In this document: in pieces, positions 23,591 through 34,140 of the stretch | Layout: each line of letters opens with the position of its first letter | Numbering within the stretch: position 1 is the first letter of the stretch | Origin: Exobasidium rhododendri | Taxonomy: Eukaryota; Basidiomycota; Exobasidiomycetes; Exobasidiales; Exobasidiaceae | NCBI GenBank assembly: GCA_026210745.1 | Contig: CP110630.1 | Location: 5,456,001-5,520,000, forward strand | Direction: 5' to 3' | Length of the DNA: 64,000 bases | Program-made: the position numbers and the translations under genes | Notes under the pieces: model-generated | What the model was told of the DNA's origin: nothing | What the model saw: the letters and a program-made list of their open reading frames with translations, nothing else | The model's database searches: none

Positions 23591-25093
23591 GTGGGAATTT
23601 CGAAATTCCAAAGCCTCTTGACTTTCTTTATATCAAGGCAAGCACGACATTCAGTGGTTGTAGAAGGGAGGAGCGCGAGGCTTATGTCAGCAGGCAGGAG
23701 AAGAGCTGAATATTCAGGTGAGGTGGAAGGTAGGTAGGTGATTGTAAGACTGAGAGAAGCAAAGAGGGAAAAAGAAAAGCCCCCCCATCTGCAATCCCAC
23801 AAAAGCAAGCTAGTGTAATTAAATTATTCAGACTCCACTCTCCTTCCTTTTTTTGCACTCCTAGAAAACAGACACGCCTGCCACGTGCGGAGAAAGATGA
23901 CGCTACACACCAATCTTCCTCTTCCTCTTCCCATCTCTCTCTCTCTATCTCATTGCACAGAGCACAGCGCAAACGGCGGCCGCCATGAAGTCATTGACGG
24001 TCCATTCTCCTAATGCGCAGCTGCTTATAAGGGGAGAAAGCGCGCCAGTCTCGCAACACAAAAGCGACTGGATTACATCTCAGTCATCAACAGAGAATAC
24101 CTATAGCCATTCTCTCCAGTATTGATGGAGTAAAAAACCAAGCAGGGAGCTCTGAGACATTTGCTTGAAGGACTGAAACCTGCTCATGAAGATCAAAAGA
24201 AGACATTGTAGAGATGACTACTCTCTGAACAGCAAGAGTACCTCTCACCATCGCAGGGGGACCCCCTTCATGATTGGAGAAGTCAGCTGCTGAGACCATG
24301 TGCCATTGCCATGCTGCCTTCATTCTTACCCATTCACGGGTCACGTGAGAAGATATGACTGTGTTGCACATCATGCTGGAAAGTAGCCTTCACTGCAGCT
24401 CTTCTGCTGCAAAAAGAGACAGCAGTGAGCCTAATACCGTCCTCCTTCTGAAGATAAATATCCTGTGTGACACATCTGCTCTTGCCCACAATTGTTGTGA
24501 TCTTCACCCGTGCAGAGAGCTGCCGTGAAGTGTGTGTTCTTGTACACTTGACGTGACGTGACACTTTTGCATTCACCCTCCAGTGAACAGAACGCGCCCT
24601 TGACGTACACACCCCTCCCATGCGAGCATCTTTTCGTCTTCTCACTTGAATGGGCGAAGGTCAAGCTTCTGCTTTTTGGTGGTAGAGCATCTCTTTTCCT
24701 TCTTACAATCTATGCCAAGGCGTAGGCGTCAATCGCAGCACCCTCAAATTGCTAAGATGGAGGTGTCACGGAGAGTTTAAATTTACACTTGGCCACGCGA
24801 CGCAATATTATCGTGCTCTCGGCCGTAGTAGCAGCAGCCCTATTGACTAGCCTGCCTTTCCTTTCGGTAGTTTGAATCGGTGGAAACAGCGTCAAAGACG
24901 ATCCAGATCTGACGGATCATTCTACAGTCTAGACTCGCTCCAAATCCACACACAGTCTGTCACACGGGCACCTTACGCCTTTGTCGTCTGTACAGTCTGC
25001 TTATTGCCTTGCACTGGCTGACAAGTGGCTGAAGAGAGCGGTTGCTATACTAACTCACACTGGACATTGCGGAAGAGAAGAGGAGAGAGCAAA
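23591..25093. other. 1.5 kb divergent intergenic region upstream of the zinc-finger gene and SIT4
   Basis: No convincing ORF on either strand: the open frames here are short and lack domain-like composition. Features seen are a CTTCCTCTTCCTCTTCCC pyrimidine stretch followed by a CT repeat (about 23917-23950), a TTATAAGGGG motif at about 24025 pointing rightwards without a coding ORF behind it, and AT-rich patches near 24775-24790. It probably carries two promoters with long leaders, or an untranslated transcript. Confidence 0.4.
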
Positions 25094-26627
25094 ATGCCAC
25101 TTGACCTGGATGCATCTATCGCTACTTTGAAGGAATGCAAGTACTTGCCAGAGCAAGACATCAAGCAACTATGCGATCTCGTCAAATCGTTACTGCTGGA
25201 AGAATCCAACATTCAGCCAGTCAACTCGCCAGTCACTATTTGTGGTGACATTCATGGCCAATTTTGGGACCTCCTGGAGCTCTTCAGAGTGGGTGGAGAT
25301 CCACCAGACACGAGCTACATTTTCATGGTAAGCAGCGTACCCGATGTGCCAGATGATCGTGTGTGGATAGCTTACAGGTGGATCTTTATCGTCGAACAAC
25401 TAAGGGTGACTTTGTGGACCGGGGTTACTTTTCACTAGAGACCTTCTCCCTCTTGATGGCTCTCAAGGCGAGGTGAATTGATTACAGGGTGACGTTTTGC
25501 GAAGTAATTTCCTCATCACGCTCTCTTTTTGTGCCTCGCAAAGGTGGCCAGACAGGGTGACACTGCTGAGGGGAAATCATGAGAGCCGTCAAATCACTCA
25601 GGTGTACGGTTTCTACGGTGAGAGAGGAAAAAGGAAACACACGAGCAATTGAAGGGAATGAACGCTGATGGTTGGTACCTCGTCCAGATGAATGCCAGCA
25701 CAAGTACGGGAATGCCAACGTGTGGAAAAGCTGCTGTCAAGTATTCGACTACCTAAATCTTGCAGCTGTGAGTCGTTTCACCAAAGATCTTGAACCTTTT
25801 TTCCCATCTGAATCACACTGGAGTCTGACCATCTTCGATTTCGTGCCTATTCAGATCATCGATGGCCGGGTCTTGTGCGTGCATGGAGGACTGAGTCCAG
25901 ATGTGAGGACGCTGGATCAGATCCGTATCATTGCTCGAGCGCAAGAGGTCCCACACGAGGGTGCTTTTTGTGGTGAGTAGCGGAGAAGAAGAATACCGGG
26001 CATGCATCGTGCTTAGAAGGCGAGCTTTTCATACTTGCCAGATCTCATGTGGTCTGATCCGGACGATATTGCGACATGGAGTGTCAGTCCTCGAGGAGCA
26101 GGTTGGCTATTTGGCAGCACAGTGACGAGCGAGGTGAGTATAGAATCTGCATGTATGCGTGACAGTGGTGCGATGAGCTTATGTCGATCTCCTCGCGCAG
26201 TTTAACCATGTGAACAAGTTGGAACTGATAGCGAGGGCGCATCAGCTTGTCCAAGAGGGATAGTGAGTGATGCACTCAAGTCTATCAATTTTTAAAATAT
26301 GAAGCGGTACTGATGACGAAGGCTCTCCCCTCCCTCCATTCAACTAGCAAATTGATGCACGACAACGCTATTGTGACTGTCTGGTCTGCGCCGAACTACT
26401 GCTACCGATGCGGAAACGTGGCCTCGATCTTTCAAGTAGACGATCTCTTGTCCGTTGATCAAAAGTCGACTGTTGAACTGATCGACGATGACCGGGATCT
26501 GGAAGGAGGTATGCCTCAAAAGGAATCTTCTCTGTTCGGACCAGATCATTTCAAGATCTTTTCAGCCGTGCCAGATCAAGAGAGAACAACGCCTTCTCGA
26601 CTCAGTACGTCGCAGTATTTCCTGTAA
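25094..26627 (+). CDS. SIT4: PP6/Sit4-type serine/threonine protein phosphatase catalytic subunit
   Basis: Eight exons: 25094..25327, 25405..25472, 25544..25617, 25688..25767, 25855..25972, 26042..26133, 26201..26262 and 26348..26627, giving 335 residues. Metal and catalytic motifs are intact: [37 protein letters not shown]. The sequence tracks PP6 ([14 protein letters not shown] at the start, [24 protein letters not shown] and the C-terminal YFL that is carboxymethylated in the family). Sit4/PP6 controls the cell cycle, TOR signalling and ER-Golgi traffic. Unusual here is a roughly 35-residue acidic insertion between RCGNVASI and KIFSAVP, coded within the last exon with no splice sites to remove it. 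Confidence 0.95.
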
Positions 26628-26989
26628 AACACCGACACTCTATTGAGTAGTGCAGTATTTGCGCTCTCTTTCTTTTCCCCGCTCCTTCCCTCATATTTTC
26701 ATCATCATCATCATCTTTTCAATGTATTGGTACACGACTCAAGGACGAAAGGGTAAATCGTACATCTTTCTGATCCTGCCTTCCACTACCTGTCACATAC
26801 GTCGCTCGTCACGGTGTCTCAGACGCCCTGCCAGATGATGACGACATCCACCTGCTGAAGCTGAGCATCGAAGCAAGCGCAAACAGGTAGGAACGTGGTG
26901 GCTGCCGGTAGAGAGCCCCTGCCTGTTTGCACTGACGAGGAGGAGGAGGAGGATGATGAGGAACAAGCGAGCTCGTGAGCGGTCGTTGC

Positions 26990-29331
26990 TCAGCATACCA
27001 TGGAAGCATTCCAGCTCAGCGAACACTTACGTAGTTCTAGGTGTTCTTCTTGGGTGTAGAAGACTTTTGCGCATAACGTCGGTTGCAAGGAGAGCACGGA
27101 AGTGGTGTTCGTATCGTTCGCTCCGTCTTTCTTGTTCAAGTGGGCCATGGCAAGACTGGAGGAACCCTTGCGGCAAGAAATACGGAAACAAGAGCCAGAA
27201 AAGGTGGCGAGATGGAATGACATGTCGTTGGAGCAAATTGGCAGGGGTGCGTCGCCGTCGTTGTCATTGTCGTCATCATCGTCATCATCGTCTTCATCGT
27301 CGTCACCTTCAGTGTCGCCCTCGTCTTTGCCGCCTGTACTTTTAGCAACAGACTTGCCATCGTGAGCAAAAAGCTGCCACTCGACAGCTGCTGATCGGGG
27401 CAGAGCGCCTTTGTTCAAGACGATGAACGTGATGGGGATCTGGTGGATCGTTAGACCGCGACCAATCCACTCCGCCTCCCAACCACTCCTGTCTCCGTCT
27501 TCGTCAGCATCTTCATCATCAGCGTCAAGACCTTGAGCGTGCCATGCTTCTCGGGCCAGTGGAAGCCATCTTGCATCATCTAGCCAACACACACAGCCTT
27601 CGATCCAGCCCTTCTGCTTCGCTGCCCTTGCTTCCAACGTAGCCTTGAATACCCGTCTAGCATGTTGGAGTGCAAGTACGATCTGCACTGGTATGTGACT
27701 TGCCAGCTGCAAAGTCGTAGGTAATAGACCGATTTGACCGGCTATGCTGATTCGACTTTCAGCAAGGACGGACTGCGAATAGGGTCCGATATTGGCAGCA
27801 GCCCAATAGCTTCGACCTTGAACATGGAGCGCTTTTCTTGGCCTGGGTGCGATCGATGGAATGGCCGAGTCTGCCTTGTAAAGCACACCATCATCGTATG
27901 CTACACCATCCAAGATGATGTGGTGACGTGACTGCTCGTCTAGATTGATGGCCACGCATGCTCGACTCGGTGGATCCACACCAAAGCAGGCCTTGTACAC
28001 CTCGTTGAGTTGGCTGAAATGAGCCTGCGACGAAAGGTAGACGTTTATATGAGTCAGGTGAGCGGAAGAAAGTGAGTGGTCCGCCAGTGTCCCTGTTTGG
28101 ACGAGAGAAGCAGAGAAGGGAAAGGAAGAGATAGAAAGTCAAATTATGCTCAGAGTCGGAAACAGATAAAAAGGAACGCACTCACTCAATAGTGCATCGA
28201 AGGCAGACTGGAACTCGTCCTTGATGAGGTCTACGGGAAGACCGACGATGCCGCCGATCGCGCACCAGTGCCCGATTCGAGTGACCGGAGGCTTAGCTGG
28301 TGCTCGGTAGGCATGTGACTCGATAGTTCTGACAGCTGTCGGACGGATGCAGCGCCTCTCTGCCTCTTCACAACGCTTCAAAGTCTTCTCGCTCAGACTG
28401 TCAAGCAAGGGAGGAACTGTGACATCGCCCAGAGTAGTTGCACCCTCCACCTTATCCTCCAGGTGAGCAGCGTCGATTCGCAGGTAGAAGACACTGGCGA
28501 AGGACGAATCAGAATGAATTATCGTCGTCTTCTGGTCGATGCATATCCTCCTTTTGAAGAGAGGACAATCCAGGGTGAAAGTTTCATACTCGCCTCCCTC
28601 GCCACAGATATGAGCGCCATAGATGCTGTGCAATTTGTGCAGCTTGTGCTTCATCTGAGCCAGACTCTTTAACAGGTCAACTTCTCCCAGTCCGGCCCCT
28701 GCCACCTTGATCAGTACCGAGTTCATACCCGCTTGACACATCTCATCCAGCAATTCTGCTTGGTCCCTTTGCCAAAGAAAGCTCAAGGGCATCATCTGTA
28801 GTCCTAGTCGTAGTGCTACATGCTCTACTCGTATTCGCTGATAATTGGACAAGATTGCACCGACACTTACGGCATTGATCTCTGGCTGAGCTTCTTTCAC
28901 CATTCGTAGGAGCGTGAAGAGATCCTCCGTCTCATCTCTCACATCGAGAGTATGGGAAGAAGTGCTAGCTAAGCGTTGACCGTACGTTGAAGTCTGGTTG
29001 ATGGCCTGTCCGGTGATCGTAGTTCGATAAAGTGGCAGTTCCATGGCTTCTGCAATAAGGTGGATGGCATCGTGACCTACAGTCTGGTACATGTACGAAT
29101 CCAGCTCATCTTGAAGGGCCGTGGAAGGGGGAGTTCCATTCCATCAGCCACAATCCTTTGGCATACAGTGTCAAGAAGCGGCACGGCTCGCTCACCTTTT
29201 CCTTGCGGCGGTGCAAGAGTAGCCAGAGCAGCCACTCGATGGCCCAGCTTCGCACAATGGCACAGATTGTAGCAGCTGTCCTTCCCACCCGACATGAGTC
29301 CCACCACCACCAACGATTGTCCCGTCGTCAT
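26990..29331 (-). CDS. DPH6: Diphthine-ammonia ligase with RidA-like C-terminal domains
   Basis: Exons 29331..29196, 29109..28186 and 28092..26990. The N-terminus holds the ATP-pyrophosphatase P-loop SGGKDS (residues 14-19); exon 2 begins with the diagnostic DELDSYMYQTVGH and contains GEGGEYETFTLDCPLF. The enzyme performs the last amidation step of diphthamide synthesis on elongation factor 2. Two YjgF/RidA-like segments follow (around HLTHINVYLSSQAHFSQLNEVYK and YWAAANIGPYSQSVLAESRISIAGQIG), as in fungal Dph6. A run of Asp/Asn codons near 27270-27310 interrupts the second. The 3' end is uncertain: a strong GTAAGT donor at 27030 suggests a further exon to about 26820, and without it the protein ends at 26990. 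Confidence 0.9.
27255..27312. repeat. GTC/ATC-type trinucleotide tract in DPH6
   Basis: Imperfect GTCATCATCGTC repeats that read on the minus strand as an aspartate-rich run (EDDDDDDDDNDND). It lies in a loop of the second RidA-like domain. Confidence 0.8.
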
Positions 29332-29646
29332 TCGAGCGTCCCTTCTTCCTGTCTACGCTACCAGTGTCGAGTGTCTTTCTTTTGGCGGCTATAAATTCAT
29401 GCATGTCAAAACCAGATTAATAACACACACAAGAGGTTGCGGGGGGTGAAGAAGGCCGCGGCCATGTGCAGCAAAGGACAACCCGCGACGCGCTCAATGA
29501 CCGTCCTTTACGCGCCTCTTAAAGTGGTCGGTGCCGCCTCGATTTACAACTTACCCTTACGCTGCAGCACTTCCTCCATCACCACCCCATTCCTCACCCT
29601 ACCCCACCCTCACACCGTTCCAGCAGACGAGTCACAGTACCCGATC
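29332..29646. promoter_or_regulatory. Divergent upstream region of DPH6 and ASF1
   Basis: 315 bases between two divergent ATGs. Pyrimidine-rich CACCCTACCCCACCC lies just upstream of ASF1, and an ACGCGTC-like motif (GACGCGCTC, about 29486) resembles a cell-cycle MCB element. That reading is weak. Confidence 0.35.
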
Positions 29647-30450
29647 ATGTCCGTAGTTCACCTTCAGAACATACAGATTCTCAACGACAATGCTCCCTTT
29701 GCGGGTGAGTGAGAGCAAAGGAAACTCATCGTGGGGGGAAGATCAACGGCCCCTCCTTCCCTTGACTGACGATTTGAACGGTGATCAGACCCTTACATTT
29801 TCAAGATCACATTCGAGTGTATCTCACCACTTAAAGACGACCTTGAATGGAAGCTGATCTACGTCGGATCAGCCAAAAGTGAGGACTACGATCAAGAATT
29901 GGACAATTGCATGGTCGGACCAGTCCCAGTGGGCGTGAATTCGTTCGAATTTGAAGCGGCGGCACCTTCATCGGATAAAATACCTGCTTCAGATCTACTG
30001 GGCGTCACTGTCATCTTGCTGACTGCAAGCTATGCTGGGAATGAGTTCATTCGAGTCGGATATTATGTCAATAACGCATACGATTCAGAAGAATTGAGAG
30101 AGAATCCACCAGAGGAAGTCGACTTGACAAAGGTTCGAAGAGAAGTGCTGGTCAGTAAGCCAAGGGTGACGCGATTCAACATCAAGTGGTGAGTACTTCT
30201 GTTACGATGGCTGCTTTTTCAACACTCCTGCCGTTTCTATGCAGTCAGTCGATCTGACAGAAAGAATCGTTTCTTCCCACCTCTTCTTCCTCATTCCAGG
30301 GACTCGGAACCAAGTGCGACGGATTCGCAGACAATGCAGGAAGGGACACCCTTTGAGACAGACGGCGAGCAAGCGGACAGCGAGACAAGTGGAAAGATAG
30401 GAAAGGAAGGGGTGCAGTCTTCCTCCTTTTCTCCAGTCGCAGTGGCGTGA
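29647..30450 (+). CDS. ASF1: Histone chaperone ASF1
   Basis: Exons 29647..29704, 29789..30188 and 30300..30450 encode 202 residues. The conserved core is complete: [52 protein letters not shown]-like [22 protein letters not shown], and [14 protein letters not shown], then an acidic, Ser/Thr-rich tail typical of fungal Asf1. Asf1 carries H3-H4 dimers for nucleosome assembly in the nucleus. Both introns have GTGAGT donors, and the splice at 30188/30300 recreates the Trp of IKWD. I see nothing odd. Confidence 0.97.
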
Positions 30451-30819
30451 TCGCTTCTCCTTACCCCCTCACATATCTGTACATCACAAAGTCATCACTA
30501 TCCTTATCACCTTATAAACCATGCATGTTCGAGGTCCACCAGATCCGAGGCATCTTGACACTGCTGGAGGGTGAGTGCGCAAGAAGGTGGGTGAGATGCG
30601 CTGTGGGAGGTATGCAACACCCTCCGCCCTCGTGAGAAGCAGCTTGACCTGTAACACCATTTCATATTGAAGACGACGTTGTATGTACAAAGCTGACGCA
30701 CCAGACAGAAGGGGACGAGGCACAGAAAGCAGAGGGGCCCTAGAAGGAAAGATAGGATTTTGCTCCATCATAGTCATACATGGGGGAAGAAACGAAAGGT
30801 GGGGAAAAAGGGGGTCCAC
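30451..30819. other. Convergent 3' gap between ASF1 and the nucleoside transporter
   Basis: 369 bases, with no ORF I would believe and no repeat. It probably holds the two 3' untranslated regions. Confidence 0.4.
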
Positions 30820-32870
30820 TCAGTCCGACGAAACAATGCCGGCCACCGCGGCAGAAGAAAGAGTGACAAGGATTCCCGTGATCAGAGCCGAGGGAGCTAG
30901 TCGGACAATCTCTCCTGATCTCTTGGGAGCAATGGCAGTCATGACACCGATATTGATACCCACCGATCCGATGTTTCCAAATCCGCACAGAGCGTAAGAT
31001 GCAATCGTTGTGGCTCGTTGAGACAGAGGACTTGGTCCTTCTGTGATGGCCTTGAGCTTAAGATAGGCGACAAACTTGAGGTGGGGTACGGTCACACGGG
31101 TCAGTCACGCACATCAGTACAACGCTTCTATACAGCGGACACTCACCTCATTCGTAATGATCTTTTCTGCAATCAGTCGGCTCACTGCCAATGTTTCTGA
31201 GCCGGGTGTACCGAGCATAAATGCTACCGGCCACAGCACGTAGCTGAAGATCAATTGCAAGGAGAGTGGGCCTCCATTGCTTGCAGTGATGTACCATGCA
31301 TTTCCAATGTAGGCGAGGATTCCGTTGATGGCGTACACTGTGCTCAGTAAGACGAGGACGTTCCCGAAGATGGCAGCGGCCACCTTGAGACCGAACCAAG
31401 CACCGTTGCTGAGAGCATGTAGGACGCCGATACTCCTCTCTTCGGGAGCTTCGTGTCGCTCTACCACGACTGTACGAGCTGTTTCACTTTCTTGCGTTTC
31501 AGGGTAGCGCATCTTGGAAGCAGCAATCGAAGCAGGGATGCTCATGACCGAAGATGAGACCAAAATCTGACCAGAGATACCTAGAGAGATGTAGAACCCT
31601 AAGACGGAACCGGCAATCGTTGCAAATCCACTGACTAGCACTTGGTGAAACTCTGATCGAGTGAAGAGACGAGCATAAGGGCGAACAAGGACCAAGTTCT
31701 CACCCTGTCCGATAAAGGGAGAAGCCACAGCGACGACGGCTTCTGCACCAGAGATACCAAACGTTTGGAAGAAGAACCACGCCGCTTTTCTGATGACCCA
31801 CGTCAAGACTCCTGTGTAAAAGAGAGCAATGCACAGTGCTACGAAGAAGATGATACTGGCGAGAGTGTTGACGAAGAAGTAGCTGTTTGCAACGAACGAG
31901 GCGCTCCAGAAGAACGTGGCTCCGCCGATGTAGCCTTGAGCCAACAAGTCAGCGGCGGCAGTGGCGATCCATCCGAAGAAGGAGTACCCTGCACCGGTTC
32001 GGAAGACGAAGAGAGCGATAATGAACTGGAAGCCAATGCCGAGAATAGTCGTACGAGCTTGCACCGCACTGTGATTATTCGAGCTTGCAAAGAGAGCTCC
32101 ATAGATGAGAGCAAGCCCGACCAGGGAGATGGTACGACTGCCATAGCTGGAAGTGGGCGAGACAGGTAGACCATAGGTAGTACCGAACACGAGTACGACT
32201 AATGCACCCCAACCAAGTCCGAGCTTTCCATAGCGAGTGAGCTTCGACCATGGCTTTCCAAAGACTGTGCTCCATCCTGTCACTAGGATCCTCACAAGAG
32301 GACGTTGCGGGATGTATTTGGAGTTGTGTAGAAGGATGAGAAGGATCAAGAACCAGGCCTGTACGCGTGCGTGGAGGACAGTGAGTGTCAATTCCTACTT
32401 CACATACACACACACACACGCTCTGTCACGCTCCTTCTCTCAGAAAGGGATACGACTCACGATTATGGAAGAAGGGATGATGCGATGTCGTACCTGGTGG
32501 GCGTCATTGATGACGGCAGGGATCCACCAGCCTAGGATCAATGCAATCAAACCAAAGTCGCGGATGACTACGGCCGTCTTGGAGTGCAAGAATGTCTTCA
32601 CCTTTATCATGATTGCACTGTCTTCCTTTTCTTCCACTTCTAGCCCTTCTTCCCTGGCCGCCCATTTCGCTCGCTCTGCATCGTGAATACCTTCTTCAAG
32701 TTGCGGTTGCTGTCCATAGCCAGACTTTTCATTATGATGCTCAGATGAGACGGACTCCTGAACGGGGGAAAGGAGTACCTCGTATCATGTCAACTGCACG
32801 CCTTGAAATGCACCTCCTCCCCGTAACTCACAACTACGTCAGCCTTCTCGAGTTGGTGTGTATCTGTCAT
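30820..32870 (-). CDS. Concentrative nucleoside transporter (CNT family)
   Basis: Exons 32870..32832, 32757..32461, 32358..31147 and 31074..30820 encode 600 residues. The protein is mostly hydrophobic, with about 11-13 membrane segments. CNT signatures are DFGLIALILGWWIPAV, VRHRIIPSSIIAWFLILL (across a splice), FVFRTGAGYSFFGW, GISGAEAVVAVASPFIGQGENLVL and TPGSETLAVSRLIAEKI. CNT proteins drive nucleoside uptake with a cation gradient at the plasma membrane. The first exon has 13 codons; it was found by following the frame back to an ATG through a GTGAGT/TTCAG intron. The cytosolic N-terminus is hydrophilic, about 80 residues. Substrate preference cannot be read. Confidence 0.93.
32403..32420. 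repeat. AC dinucleotide tract in a transporter intron
   Basis: A short (AC)n run inside the second intron of the nucleoside transporter gene. Confidence 0.8.
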
Positions 32871-34140
32871 GAGAGAAATGAGGATGGAGGCGAGGATAGG
32901 GAGAGGAGAGATAGGGCAGTTGACTACTGAATCAAGAAAGGTGCGCGATTATCTCAGCCCGGAATATATATGTCGGTACAACGTCTATTCGTCTGGGCTT
33001 ATCGCTCAAGGGTGGTCCTATCGGTCAGAAGAGGTGGGGGAGAGAGAGAGTTGAGAGGTGAGAGGGGAAGATGCAGAGCTCGCACTTTCTGCACATGCAA
33101 GCCTCTCCCGACTTGCCAATCTAAACAGAAGACAACTGATAAAGTCCTATTGCCATTGATAGTAGGGGTCCAGATGTGGGTCTATACGGTTTAAGAGGAA
33201 GAAGACTGGAAGATAACGAAGTCTACATGTGGTCCTCTTTTGCCCACCTTTGTAAAAGTATCGAAAATAATGCAAGAAAGAAAACGAAGGGAAGAAACCT
33301 AAACTTTAGTGCCAAGAAAGGGCTCTAAGGTCCCAAGAGGGAGAAGGACTGACCTGCTCCCTTTGACTCTGACGGACATGCGCTCCACTTTTAGCGCGGA
33401 AAAGAAATGATCGCGATGAATTAGCCCACGGGAGTTTAGGCGAAACAGAAGTGAATAATGCTTGGGTGGGCAGGGGGACGACAGGAAATAATGTATTCCG
33501 CATGTAAGCCGTATTAAAGGATAATAATACCCTCCTCAGAGGACGCCGATTAGACCGATTCGAACTGCATACTATTGCAAATGCACGAAAACGCGCGGAG
33601 AAGGGCGAGGAGACCGCATGCTTCACTCGCACAGGCAATGGCACAGCAATATGGGCAAAATGTCAAGCTCGCTATCTCTCTGTGTCTACTTCCTCAGTCA
33701 TGTCTTGGCATTGCTATGAATAGGACCGGAGCAGCCAGGACCAGGAACACTGGGTCTGTCAAAGGCGCCAGAAGCTCGATCTGGAGGCTTACGTAGAGAT
33801 AAGACGTTTGTGTACATACTCTAGGTTTGTCGTACTGTCATCAAGTGGATACTAATGAGCTTCACGCCTGTCATCGCTCTTGTGCAGCTGTGATAGAGAA
33901 ATCATTTATGTTGTGGTGGACCATTGTGTGGCGCACCGTCAAGATAAGAAGAATAGATGGGACGGCCGACACTCGGAGCGGGGGTAGGGCGGCTTCCCCC
34001 GTCACCTTCGAGGAGGTCTTGACGTTCGTCTGCGCTTACTTCTACTGACCGTCTTGAGGATCACTGAGTGACTCAGAGGGAGAGTGGTAGCTGCCGCATA
34101 CCTCAACTCTAGTCTTGCAAATCAGCACAACCCGGTGTCG
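32871..34140. other. 1.27 kb intergenic region upstream of the nucleoside transporter
   Basis: It holds a TATATATG patch at about 32964-32971, GAGAGAGAG near 33039-33048 and AT-rich stretches near 33255-33290. The longest frames (33306-33644 minus, 33575-33796 plus) overlap each other on opposite strands and have no recognisable composition, so I do not call them. I looked for tRNA T-arms and found none that fold. Confidence 0.4.

Noticed and set aside
30484-30819. Minus-strand 111-codon ORF in the ASF1 3' gap
   Set aside because: No recognisable features; it lies between two convergent stops and is best explained as untranslated sequence.
33540-33600. TTCGAATC motif resembling a tRNA T-arm on the minus strand
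   Set aside because: No matching acceptor stem, D-arm or anticodon arm could be folded around it.
33306-33796. Overlapping ORFs on both strands in the gap upstream of the nucleoside transporter
   Set aside because: They overlap each other on opposite strands, have random composition, and lack domain-like features or splice context.
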